Positions 27,298 to 34,859 of a stretch of DNA of 64,000 nt are shown one piece after another. The DNA lies in assembly GCA_963668535.1 (NCBI GenBank), contig OY764867.1:620001-684000 (forward strand). Direction: 5' to 3'. Source of the stretch: F22 sp963668535. GTDB taxonomy: Bacteria; Bacteroidota; Bacteroidia; Bacteroidales; Bacteroidaceae. How positions within the stretch are numbered: the stretch's first letter is position 1; the number at the start of each line of letters is the position of its first letter. The position numbers and the translations under genes are program-made. The notes beneath the pieces were generated by a model, which worked only from the letters and a program-made list of their open reading frames with translations, did no database searches and was not told the origin of the DNA.

Positions 27298-28014
27298 TTA
27301 TTTCTTTCTGTGTGTCAGGTTCATTAAGTGTACTGCTGTCAGAGCAGCCGTTTCTGTTCTTAGACGAGAAGGGCCTAATAATACAGGAATAAAACCGCAG
27401 TCAAAAGCCATTTGGATCTCTTCTTCACTAAAATCTCCTTCTGGACCAATCAACACTAAACTATCTTGTGTTGGATCAATCAAGTCTTGCAACTCAGTAC
27501 GCACTGGCAACCCTTGAGCTCCTTCACTATAACAGTATGCAATAAATTTCTGACCAGAGAATTCTTGCTGTACAAAAGTCTTAAAATCAATTATTTCATC
27601 TAATTGAGGTAATCGAGCTTTCAATGATTGTTTCATTGCTGATATCATGATCTTCTCTATCCGCTCTCGCTTGATAACTTTACGTTCTGAATGTTCACAC
27701 TTAATAAAAGTAAGATGGTCAAAACCTATTTCTGTAGCTTTCTCTGCCAACCATTCATTTCTATCCATATTTTTAGTTGGAGCTACAGCTAGATGTATTT
27801 TTTTATTCCACAAAGGAGCTTGATTTTCTTCTGTATCAATTTGAAACAAAACTCGTTTTGGATTAGCTGCAGTAATAGTCGCCTCAAAGAAATGGCCTTT
27901 ACCATCAGTCAAAGTAATACAATCTCCCTCTCGCTTGCGCAATACACGACTACAATGAGCTGCCTCTTCCTGAGGCAGCTCATGCACTGTTTCTATATTG
28001 GGTGTATAAAACAT
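27298..28014 (-). CDS. rsmE: 16S rRNA m3U1498 methyltransferase
   Basis: A 238-residue SPOUT-type methyltransferase that methylates U1498 of 16S rRNA. The N-terminal PUA-like part shows HCSRVLRKREGDCITLTDGKGHFFEA. The knotted SAM site is near the C-terminus: LVLIGPEGDFSEEEI, then LLGPSRLRTETAALTAVHL. Length is normal. It starts 12 bases after the stop of the MFS permease gene and is probably the second gene of that transcript. Confidence 0.94.
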   Translation of the reverse strand: MFYTPNIETVHELPQEEAAHCSRVLRKREGDCITLTDGKGHFFEATITAANPKRVLFQIDTEENQAPLWNKKIHLAVAPTKNMDRNEWLAEKATEIGFDHLTFIKCEHSERKVIKRERIEKIMISAMKQSLKARLPQLDEIIDFKTFVQQEFSGQKFIAYCYSEGAQGLPVRTELQDLIDPTQDSLVLIGPEGDFSEEEIQMAFDCGFIPVLLGPSRLRTETAALTAVHLMNLTHRKK

Positions 28015-28026
28015 AATATTCTTACA

Positions 28027-29283
28027 TTAGTTGGACACAGCATCCATTTCTTTTGGGTTGTGCTTATATCTGAAGAAAATACCAAATAAGATAGCAACAA
28101 CAAAAGCAAATCCTGCAAATATGTACCAAGATATCATTGTGTTTCCCAACTTTTGCACGACTGCACCCGCTGCATAAGATCCAATAAAGGCACCTAGCCC
28201 ATTGGTCATAATCATAAAGACACCTTGCGCACTACTACGAATAGAAGGATTTGTTTCTTGTTCCACAAATAACGAACCTGAGATATTAAAGAAGTCAAAG
28301 GCTACGCCATAAACAATCATGGACAAGACAAGCATCCAAACTCCACTTCCTGGATCACCAGCTCCCAACAAGCCAAAACGTAATACCCATGCAAACATAC
28401 TAATGAGCATTACTTTCTTGATTCCACATCGTTTTAGGAAGAAAGGAATCAATAGAATACATAACGTTTCGCTTATCTGAGATAAAGAAATCAACATCGT
28501 AGAATGTTCTACTCCAAAAGTACCAGCATAAATTAGGTTTCCTGCAGCATCTTTCATCTCACCAAATTTTTTGAGATAATCGTCTGCAAAAGCATTTGTA
28601 ACTTGCAAAGACATACCCAACAACATCGAGAAAATAAAGAACAATGCCATTTTATGATGCTTGAACAGCATAAAGGCACGCAACCCCATGTGATCGACCC
28701 ACGACTTCTTCTCTACATCCTCTTTCTTGCTTACTGGACAATCTGGAAGAGTAAATGAATACAATCCAAGTACAAAAGAAATAGCTGCTGACAATATCAA
28801 CTGAGATGAGCTCAAGCCCAAATGACAAAGATCAACAATCCACATAGACACAATAAAACCTACAGTTCCCCATACACGAATAGGTGGGAAAGCTACTACT
28901 GGGTCCAAATGCGCCTTGTCCAAAGCGTTGTACGCTACTGAATTGACCAATGCAATAGTTGGCATATAAAAACAAACACTGAGCAACATCAAAGGATATA
29001 GAAGCTCATACTGAGTTTGAAAAGAAGCGGCAACTATAAAAGCACCAGCAATAAAATGACAAATACCAAGCAGCTTTTGAGCTGGAATCCATTTATCAGC
29101 TACAATACCAATAATGGCTGGCATAAATAACGAAGCGATACCCATGGTGGCAAAAAAACTACCAATCTGTAACCCTTCAAACTGTAGTGTACCTCCTAAA
29201 TATGCGCCTAGCGAAATCAACCAAGCTCCCCAAACAGCAAATTGGAGGAAGTTCATAATAATTAATCGAAGTTTTATACTCAT
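28027..29283 (-). CDS. MFS nucleoside:H+ symporter-like permease (NupG/XapB family)
   Basis: A 418-residue major facilitator protein with about twelve membrane helices. The beginning LRLIIMNFLQFAVWGAWLISLGAYLGG and the loop GIVADKWIPAQKLLGICH match the nucleoside permease branch (NupG/XapB), as does IRVWGTVGFIVSMWIVD. It probably imports nucleosides across the inner membrane; the substrate is inferred from family only. rsmE follows after 12 bases. A promoter with GTTG-N19-TAACTTTG precedes it. Confidence 0.85.
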   Translation of the reverse strand: MSIKLRLIIMNFLQFAVWGAWLISLGAYLGGTLQFEGLQIGSFFATMGIASLFMPAIIGIVADKWIPAQKLLGICHFIAGAFIVAASFQTQYELLYPLMLLSVCFYMPTIALVNSVAYNALDKAHLDPVVAFPPIRVWGTVGFIVSMWIVDLCHLGLSSSQLILSAAISFVLGLYSFTLPDCPVSKKEDVEKKSWVDHMGLRAFMLFKHHKMALFFIFSMLLGMSLQVTNAFADDYLKKFGEMKDAAGNLIYAGTFGVEHSTMLISLSQISETLCILLIPFFLKRCGIKKVMLISMFAWVLRFGLLGAGDPGSGVWMLVLSMIVYGVAFDFFNISGSLFVEQETNPSIRSSAQGVFMIMTNGLGAFIGSYAAGAVVQKLGNTMISWYIFAGFAFVVAILFGIFFRYKHNPKEMDAVSN

Positions 29284-29323
29284 TGATTAGGTCTTTAGAT
29301 AAAAGAATTGAATTTTGTGACGA

Positions 29324-29354
29324 CAAAGTTACAATTTTTGAACTATCTACCAAC
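29324..29354 (-). promoter_or_regulatory. Candidate promoter for the MFS permease-rsmE transcript
   Basis: Minus strand GTTG (29354-29351), a 19-bp spacer, then TAACTTTG (29331-29324): an exact -7 and a three-of-four -33 match. The leader would be about 36 bases. Confidence 0.5.
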
Positions 29355-29544
29355 TTTAAAGTCTATGTTTTAGCGCATATCCTACGATTAATAATACCTA
29401 ATCACTGAAGGAGTAACAGCTCCTATTCTCCCCAAAGACCTTTTTTGTACAATTTAGGATACTTATAGTAGATATTGGCATGGCACAACTGTCTACGGTG
29501 ATTAATTTCTTCTGCGTATTATGATTTTCATATAATGTATTGAA

Positions 29545-29823
29545 TTATAAATAACTTTTGAGTGCCTCCACATATTCTTTAAAAGCTTCCCGACCAACAT
29601 CCGTCATTCGACACGTTGTTTTAGGACGCTTACCTTCGTAGCCTTTATTAATCACTATATAATCTGCTTCAGCTAGTTTATTCAACTGCACACTCAGATT
29701 ACCCGCAGTTGCATGAGTTATTTCTTTTAAATAAGTAAAATCAGCTGATTCTACTGACACTAAGGTAGACATAACTGCTAAACGTATTTGAGAATGAAGC
29801 AATGGATCTAATTGTTTAAACAT
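29545..29823 (-). CDS. Small winged-helix transcriptional regulator
   Basis: A 92-residue protein made of one winged-helix DNA-binding domain of the MarR/ArsR-like HTH_34 type. LDPLLHSQIRLAVMSTLVSVESADFTYLKE is the first helical part, TAGNLSVQLNKLAEADYIVI the recognition helix region, and KRPKTTCRMTDVGREAFKEY the wing and last helix. The ATG at 29823 overlaps the stop of the upstream membrane-protein gene by 8 bases, so translation is likely coupled. Such pairs often form an autoregulated unit. A GTG at 29829 would add two residues. The signal sensed is unknown. Confidence 0.88.
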   Translation of the reverse strand: MFKQLDPLLHSQIRLAVMSTLVSVESADFTYLKEITHATAGNLSVQLNKLAEADYIVINKGYEGKRPKTTCRMTDVGREAFKEYVEALKSYL

Positions 29824-30451
29824 TGGCACTAGCTTTAATTCTATTCAAAAAAACACCTGGTACAAACATGGTAGCAAAAAAGATACAACCAAAATATAAC
29901 ACCTGTAACGAAGTAAAGTAATATGTAAACAAAGGAAACAATAAGACTAACACCAATCCAATTACTCCACTAAAAACAGTTGTATTTTCTTTTACCATAA
30001 TACCAGTTATCGTTGTGCCCACTGAGAGCAATAAAGAGATCACAAACAAAATATTGTAATGCATAGGCCATGTTCCTGTAATCTGGGCATACAACATAGG
30101 AGCAAAAGCAAATACCATTACACAAAAACCAATAGTCAACCAAAGGCGAGAGATTAAACAAGATAGTTCCGTACTACAATGTACAGGATGCCTTCTTCGT
30201 AGCCAAAGACTTATGAGACTACCTAATACAGGAATAAGCAGCCATAACAAATTCATAATATGATTATTTGTGTACATTAGAGCAAACCACACGACAATAG
30301 AAACAAATGTCGTCACACCACCCCAAACAATAAAAGGCACGCCAGTACTCTTTCCAACTTCCTTTTGAGTCTTTTTCATGACTTGTGCTATCAGCGCCAG
30401 ACTTTCTTCTCTTGTCATCTCCGTCAATGTATCTTTATCTTTCGTTGTCAT
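29816..30451 (-). CDS. Membrane protein of unknown function, paired with a winged-helix regulator
   Basis: A 211-residue protein. A charged N-terminus (MTTKDKDTLTEMTREESLALIAQVMKKTQKEVGKS) is followed by about six hydrophobic segments arranged as helices (FIVWGGVTTFVSIVVWFALM, LLWLLIPVLGSLISLW, LWLTIGFCVMVFAF and others). It resembles small membrane proteins that precede PadR- or HTH_34-type regulators in Bacteroidetes. It is first in a two-gene transcript; its stop overlaps the regulator start. The leader region has a full promoter and dyad repeats that could be operators. No function is known. Confidence 0.75.
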   Translation of the reverse strand: MTTKDKDTLTEMTREESLALIAQVMKKTQKEVGKSTGVPFIVWGGVTTFVSIVVWFALMYTNNHIMNLLWLLIPVLGSLISLWLRRRHPVHCSTELSCLISRLWLTIGFCVMVFAFAPMLYAQITGTWPMHYNILFVISLLLSVGTTITGIMVKENTTVFSGVIGLVLVLLFPLFTYYFTSLQVLYFGCIFFATMFVPGVFLNRIKASANV

Positions 30452-30508
30452 AACATTATTTTTTTGAGACCCTTTAAACTAATTCACCAACTACGGGATC
30501 TCATTCGT

Positions 30509-30530
30509 AAATTGGTTTACAAAATAAACT
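30509..30530. promoter_or_regulatory. Dyad copy 1 (leader side) of a candidate operator pair
   Basis: Contains GTTTA-N5-TAAAC at 30515-30529. The 22-base stretch matches the reverse complement of 30595-30616 at 20 of 22 positions. It lies downstream of the promoter, in the leader of the membrane protein gene. Confidence 0.45.
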
Positions 30531-30545
30531 AAATCCGGATAATAA

Positions 30546-30578
30546 AAACAATGAAGACAGCTGTTTACTTCATTGTTT
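30546..30578. repeat. Perfect 11-bp hairpin at the predicted 5' end of the leader
   Basis: AAACAATGAAG (30546-30556) pairs with CTTCATTGTTT (30568-30578). The predicted transcription start for the minus-strand promoter is about 30578, so the mRNA would begin with this stem-loop. Confidence 0.5.
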
Positions 30579-30582
30579 GATG

Positions 30583-30614
30583 CAAATATAAATAAGTTTA
30601 TTTTATAAACCAAA
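30583..30614 (-). promoter_or_regulatory. Full Bacteroidetes promoter for the membrane protein / regulator pair
   Basis: Minus strand TTTG (30614-30611), a 20-bp spacer, and TATATTTG (30590-30583). Confidence 0.65.
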
Positions 30615-30616
30615 TT
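30595..30616. promoter_or_regulatory. Dyad copy 2 (promoter side) of a candidate operator pair
   Basis: GTTTA-N5-TAAAC at 30596-30610, inverted with respect to copy 1. It overlaps the -33 element, so a bound protein would block RNA polymerase. Confidence 0.5.
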
Positions 30617-30640
30617 ATTTACACATTTTTTCTACATACA

Positions 30641-30682
30641 TAAAAATGGCCACTAACTTCTAACAAGTAGAAATTAGTGACC
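30641..30682 (-). terminator. Terminator of nhaA
   Basis: Arms 30648-30662 and 30668-30682 form a 15-bp stem on the minus strand with two G-U pairs and a 5-base loop, followed by ATTTTTA. It lies 59 bases past the nhaA stop. Confidence 0.75.
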
Positions 30683-30741
30683 TTATAGTTATATAAAGAC
30701 GTATCGACTCTCGCAAGAGACCAACATCTATCATTTAGATA

Positions 30742-32097
30742 TCAATACTTAGGTTGTGGAGAATGTTTTGGTAACACAAAATACAGAACAAAATATCCCA
30801 AAAGTCCCGCAATAAGCGTACCCAACAAAACCCCCATCTTGGCTTGGTTCAGCAACTCTGGATTAGAATCAGCATAGGTTAAATTGGAGATAAATAAAGA
30901 CACTGTAAATCCAATACCACCTAACAATGCTACTCCTGCAGTATTACGCCATGTCATGCCTACTGGGAAATCTACAATACGTAACTTTATCGCAATCCAA
31001 GTAAACGACAAGATACCGATAAATTTACCAATAACTAAGCCCCCAGTAATACCCATTGTTATTGGGGCAAATAAGTTCGCATTACTTCCCAATACAATTC
31101 CAGCATTCGCAAAAGCAAATAAAGGCATTACAAAATAGTTGATTAACCCAGATAACTCATCTTCTAAACGTTGAAGCGGAGAAACGACTTTTAGCGAATT
31201 TGCTTCTATATTTTGTAATACAGCTACTTGATCATGTGTCAAAATAATACGCTCTGGTCCTTCTTTAGATAAAGGAAATACGGATAGATTATCGCGTATA
31301 CGAGCAATGTATTTGGTGACATCCATTTTAGGAATTGCAGGTACCATAAAGGCAACCGCCACACCAGCAATGGTGCTATGAACACCAGATTGTAATGTTA
31401 AATACCACACCACAATACCTAGTACGACATAAAAGCTACGTGCCATTATACGACGACGATTCCCAATAAATAACATCAAGAGCACAACACCCGCACCCAA
31501 CAAATACATCGTTTCTATATGACTCGTGTAAAACAAAGCGATAACCATAATACCACCGATATCATCCACAACGGCAAATGCGGTTAGGAAAATCTTTAGA
31601 CTAACAGGTACACGCTTGCTAAATAGACTTAACACCCCTAAAGAAAAGGCTATATCGGTAGCCATAGGGATAGCCAATCCATCACTTTGCGGCCCTTCAG
31701 GAGTTAATATATAATAAATCAAAACTGGTAAAACCATTCCTCCTATAGCTGCAATAACAGGCAGCATTGCTTGACGGAAAGAAGAGAGATGCCCTACTAG
31801 AATTTCACGTTTGATTTCAAGTCCCACTGTAAAGAAAAATATAGCCATCAAAGCATCATTGATGAACTCAGAAAAATGCATGGGATGGCCATGATGACTA
31901 AATAGGTTAAAAGAACCAATTTTCAATCCAACTTCGTGATGCCACAAAGCTTGGTAATACTCGTTTAAAGGAGAATTGGCCACAAGAATAGCTAAGGCAG
32001 CCACAATAATCAAGAGAACTCCACTATTCATTTTTTTACTAATAAATGAAAGGAGAGTAAAGTCAGCAAATGGAGCTGTAAATCTTTTTTTTGCCAT
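30742..32097 (-). CDS. nhaA: Na+/H+ antiporter NhaA
   Basis: A 451-residue polytopic inner-membrane antiporter. FSEFINDALMAIFFFTVGLEIKRE is the conserved NhaA entry. MATDIAFSLGVLSLF and FLTAFAVVDDIGGIMVIALFY carry the paired Asp residues that bind the cation. Length is normal, with a loop insert near 275-310 (RIRDNLSVFPLSKEGPERI). The ATG at 32097 is used because the longer frame begins with TTG at the predicted transcription start. It gives the cell a second Na+/H+ antiporter besides the NhaC-type one. Confidence 0.94.
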   Translation of the reverse strand: MAKKRFTAPFADFTLLSFISKKMNSGVLLIIVAALAILVANSPLNEYYQALWHHEVGLKIGSFNLFSHHGHPMHFSEFINDALMAIFFFTVGLEIKREILVGHLSSFRQAMLPVIAAIGGMVLPVLIYYILTPEGPQSDGLAIPMATDIAFSLGVLSLFSKRVPVSLKIFLTAFAVVDDIGGIMVIALFYTSHIETMYLLGAGVVLLMLFIGNRRRIMARSFYVVLGIVVWYLTLQSGVHSTIAGVAVAFMVPAIPKMDVTKYIARIRDNLSVFPLSKEGPERIILTHDQVAVLQNIEANSLKVVSPLQRLEDELSGLINYFVMPLFAFANAGIVLGSNANLFAPITMGITGGLVIGKFIGILSFTWIAIKLRIVDFPVGMTWRNTAGVALLGGIGFTVSLFISNLTYADSNPELLNQAKMGVLLGTLIAGLLGYFVLYFVLPKHSPQPKY

Positions 32098-32170
32098 GAT
32101 AGACTGTCGTTGTACTTTAAAATTACATGTTTTAGATAGTTTGAAATTCAAAGGTCGAAATTTCAAGTTT

Positions 32171-32178
32171 CAAAGGTA
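32171..32178 (-). promoter_or_regulatory. -7 promoter element for nhaA
   Basis: The minus strand reads TACCTTTG. The start would be near 32166, giving a leader of about 69 bases and supporting the ATG at 32097. No -33 TTTG at the right distance. Confidence 0.45.
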
Positions 32179-32252
32179 CTAAAATACTTCCTATTTATAT
32201 CATTACAGTTCAAAAAAAGAGGGATAGAGAAGGGGTTTTAAATCAAAAACAC

Positions 32253-32260
32253 TATATTTG
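32253..32260 (+). promoter_or_regulatory. -7 promoter element for the DUF4831 gene
   Basis: TATATTTG followed by C, the strongest form of the -7 box. The leader would be long, about 115 bases, and no hairpin or known riboswitch was recognised in it. Confidence 0.5.
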
Positions 32261-32379
32261 CAAAGGCGAGTTTGCAATTGTAAGACTTTTATCTAAACTA
32301 CAAGTTTATAGGGCTGATTATCCATCCTAATACTTATCCAATGCATACTCGCATCTCTTCAAATTAAGTTTAAAACAAG

Positions 32380-33510
32380 ATGAAAAAGAGCCTCCATCAT
32401 ACAACATTAGTATTACTCAGTGCAGGACTTATGATTATAAGTGCATTGGGACAGTTTTTGCACGCACAATCCCCAGTCTCTCCATACGACATTGTGGCAC
32501 GAGGGAAAAAATATGGTATCTATTACAACCTACCCTACACCAATATTCAAGTTACATTTCACGCAACAAAAACAGTATATACTCCTGGGGAACTTAATCT
32601 GTATGGAGAAAGATATTTGCATATTCGTGGTATTGCCCCCACTCCATCAACCAAGTGGCATTTGGATAAGGTCACAGCACAAATTATAGGTGTTGCAGAT
32701 ACAATGCGCAGCTACTTTATAGAGTTGAGAAGCAAATCAGCTCCACTCCACATACAAATGGCAGATAATGGATGCATATGGAATATCAACTTTCCGTTAA
32801 TCAAAGAAGATCCTAAAGAAACTCCTAAAAAGAGTCCAAACATCCAAGCATATAATCCTCAAAGTGCAATGACTCAAGAAATTCTAATGGCAACCTCAAA
32901 AATTCGCCGTGCAGAATTGGTTGCGGATGAAATATTTTCCATCCGTGACAGTCGCAACGAACTGACTAGAGGGCAAGCTGATTATATGCCTACCGAAGGT
33001 GATGCACTCAAATTGATGTTGGATAAATTAGATTTGCAAGAGAAGACATTGACTAGTCTATTTACTGGAACCACAAAAACGTCGGAAGTCAGTAGAACGT
33101 ACACAATTACTCCTAAAGACAACCTTGAATCTATCATCTGCAGATTCTCATCTAAATTGGGATTTGTAGACTCCGATGATTTATCTGGTGCACCAGTTGT
33201 CCTATCTCTCACGGATTTACATCGTCTTCCTGATGGTATTGCAGACGATAAAGAAAGTGGAAAGCTACAAGCCAAATTGTCTCGTAAAAAGCCATTAAGC
33301 GGTATTGCTTACAATGTTCCAGGTCAAGGTCATTGTACGATCAAATTAATGGATCATGTCATACTTGAGCAAGAATTTCCAATCACACAATTTGGAACAA
33401 TCGAATTTCTTGCACCAATTTTATTTGAAAAGAAACGAACAATACAAGTTTTGTTTGCACCAGAAACGGGTGCACTTGTCAAAATATACTCTAACGAAAA
33501 AAAGAAATAA
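32380..33510 (+). CDS. DUF4831 family exported protein
   Basis: A 376-residue protein with a signal sequence (MKKSLHHTTLVLLSAGLMIISALGQFLHAQ). The mature part resembles the DUF4831 family of Bacteroidetes: GIYYNLPYTNIQVTFHATKTVYTPGELNLYGERYLHI in the first third, followed by an Arg/Glu-rich segment with TSKIRRAELVADEIFSIRDSRNELTRGQADYMP. The end is beta-rich. It has no known function; periplasmic or surface location is inferred from the signal. The PNPOx-like gene follows after 35 bases. Confidence 0.8.
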   Translation: MKKSLHHTTLVLLSAGLMIISALGQFLHAQSPVSPYDIVARGKKYGIYYNLPYTNIQVTFHATKTVYTPGELNLYGERYLHIRGIAPTPSTKWHLDKVTAQIIGVADTMRSYFIELRSKSAPLHIQMADNGCIWNINFPLIKEDPKETPKKSPNIQAYNPQSAMTQEILMATSKIRRAELVADEIFSIRDSRNELTRGQADYMPTEGDALKLMLDKLDLQEKTLTSLFTGTTKTSEVSRTYTITPKDNLESIICRFSSKLGFVDSDDLSGAPVVLSLTDLHRLPDGIADDKESGKLQAKLSRKKPLSGIAYNVPGQGHCTIKLMDHVILEQEFPITQFGTIEFLAPILFEKKRTIQVLFAPETGALVKIYSNEKKK

Positions 33511-33545
33511 TCAACCTAATTACAAACCAATAAACCAATAAATCT

Positions 33546-33956
33546 ATGAGTAATTTAAAACTTGAAGCTGCACAGATGCTAGCTTCGACACGTTCAGTGA
33601 CCATGTCTTCTATTAATCCAGAAGGCTATCCAGTACCTGTAGCTATGGTACCTGTAAAAACGGATGGTTTACAAACCATATACTTATCAACAATCACTTC
33701 ATCAAACAAAGTGAAAAACATTCAAGCTAACCCCAAAGCAGGCATAAGCTTTTATAAAAACTTTAATGGCGTAACCCTTATAGGTGAGATGGAAATAGTA
33801 ACCGATAGAACTATTAAAGCTGAAGTTTTTGATGAAAGATGGATGCCCAAACACTTTCCAGGCGGTGTAGATGATCCAGAATACACCCTTTTAAAATTCA
33901 CAGCCAAAAGTGGTGTAGTCGCTATTAATGAAGAATTTGAAAGAATACAATTCTAA
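33546..33956 (+). CDS. Pyridoxamine 5'-phosphate oxidase-like FMN-binding protein
   Basis: A 136-residue split-barrel protein of the PNPOx-like superfamily. TRSVTMSSINPEGYPVPVAMVPVKT forms the first strands, YLSTITSSNKVKNIQANPKAGISFY the conserved SxKxxxLxxNPxV-type flavin contact, and GVTLIGEMEIVTD a further strand. Such small proteins bind FMN, heme or F420 and include general stress proteins. It lacks residues typical of true PdxH, so vitamin B6 synthesis is not claimed. It converges with yebC across a strong two-way terminator. Confidence 0.85.
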   Translation: MSNLKLEAAQMLASTRSVTMSSINPEGYPVPVAMVPVKTDGLQTIYLSTITSSNKVKNIQANPKAGISFYKNFNGVTLIGEMEIVTDRTIKAEVFDERWMPKHFPGGVDDPEYTLLKFTAKSGVVAINEEFERIQF

Positions 33957-33979
33957 TTACAGACATACACTATAAAAAT

Positions 33980-34018
33980 AGAGAAGAGGGATGTTTATAA
34001 CAAACATCCCTCTTCTCT
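33980..34018. terminator. Two-way terminator between converging genes
   Basis: A perfect 16-bp stem, 33981-33996 with 34002-34017 (arm GAGAAGAGGGATGTTT), extended by one A-T pair, with a 5-base loop. It lies between the stops of the PNPOx-like gene and yebC and can serve both strands; the minus strand is followed by TATTTTTATAG. Confidence 0.85.
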
Positions 34019-34038
34019 TACTATATGGAACTATGATT

Positions 34039-34773
34039 TTATTCCTCAGCCAACGGAGCCATATTAGTATATACGTTTTGTACATCATCATCATCTTCAA
34101 GACGATCTACTAACTTATCAATAGCAGCACGTTGTTCTTCATCTAATTCCTTTTCATCATTAGGGATGCGAGAGAACTCGGCACTTTTTACTTCAAAGCC
34201 ATTATCTTCAAGATAGTGCTGCATTTTGCTGAAAGAAGTTGGTTCTGCGTACAAAGTAATATCACCTTCTTCTTCATCAATATCATACTCTTCTTCTACA
34301 CCATAATCAATCAACTCAAGGATTAGATCATCCATATCTACCCCCTCTTTAGGGGCAATAGTAAAGACAGCCTTGCGAGTAAACATAAAATCAAGACTAC
34401 CACTTGTACCTAAATTACCACCATTCTTATTGAATGCTGCACGTACATTGGCAACAGTACGCGTCGTATTGTCTGTCGCAGTTTCTACAAAGATGGCAAT
34501 ACCATGTGGACCATATCCCTCATAGTTCATCTCCTTATAATCTTTTTGATCTTTGCCTAGTGCGTTTTTGATAGCACGTTCGATGTTATCTTTAGGCATG
34601 TTCTCACGCTTTGCATTAGCAATGATAGCACGCAAATGTGGATTCATATCAGGGTCTGGTCCACCAGCTTTAACAGCGATGGCAATTTGTTTACCGACAC
34701 GTGTAAAAACACGAGCCATATTGCCCCAACGTTTTAGTTTAGCGGCCTTACGATATTCAAAAGCTCTTCCCAT
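34039..34773 (-). CDS. YebC/PmpR family protein
   Basis: A 244-residue protein of the YebC family, known as a transcription regulator and, in some lineages, as a factor helping ribosomes through proline stretches. Signature parts are GRAFEYRKAAKLKRWGNMAR at the start, then NMPKDNIERAIKNALGKD and the acidic mid region NYEGYGPHGIAIFVE. It lies 86 bases after pheT in the same direction, so it may share its transcript. Confidence 0.93.
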   Translation of the reverse strand: MGRAFEYRKAAKLKRWGNMARVFTRVGKQIAIAVKAGGPDPDMNPHLRAIIANAKRENMPKDNIERAIKNALGKDQKDYKEMNYEGYGPHGIAIFVETATDNTTRTVANVRAAFNKNGGNLGTSGSLDFMFTRKAVFTIAPKEGVDMDDLILELIDYGVEEEYDIDEEEGDITLYAEPTSFSKMQHYLEDNGFEVKSAEFSRIPNDEKELDEEQRAAIDKLVDRLEDDDDVQNVYTNMAPLAEE

Positions 34774-34819
34774 TTTCTTGGATTATTATTTGAGTTTTAT
34801 AATTATATTTCAACAGACA

Positions 34820-34851
34820 TAGCCCTACTATCACCAAAGACACTAGGGCTA
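34820..34851. repeat. 8-bp inverted repeat between pheT and yebC
   Basis: TAGCCCTA (34820-34827) and TAGGGCTA (34844-34851) are perfect arms with a 16-base loop. On the minus strand no T run follows, so it may be a weak partial terminator or processing site. A T run exists only on the plus strand, where there is no gene to end. Confidence 0.4.
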
Positions 34852-34859
34852 CTTCTTTT

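Noticed and set aside
33546..33956. PdxH (pyridoxamine phosphate oxidase) identity
   Set aside because: Too short and without the PdxH-specific C-terminal part; only the split-barrel FMN fold is supported.
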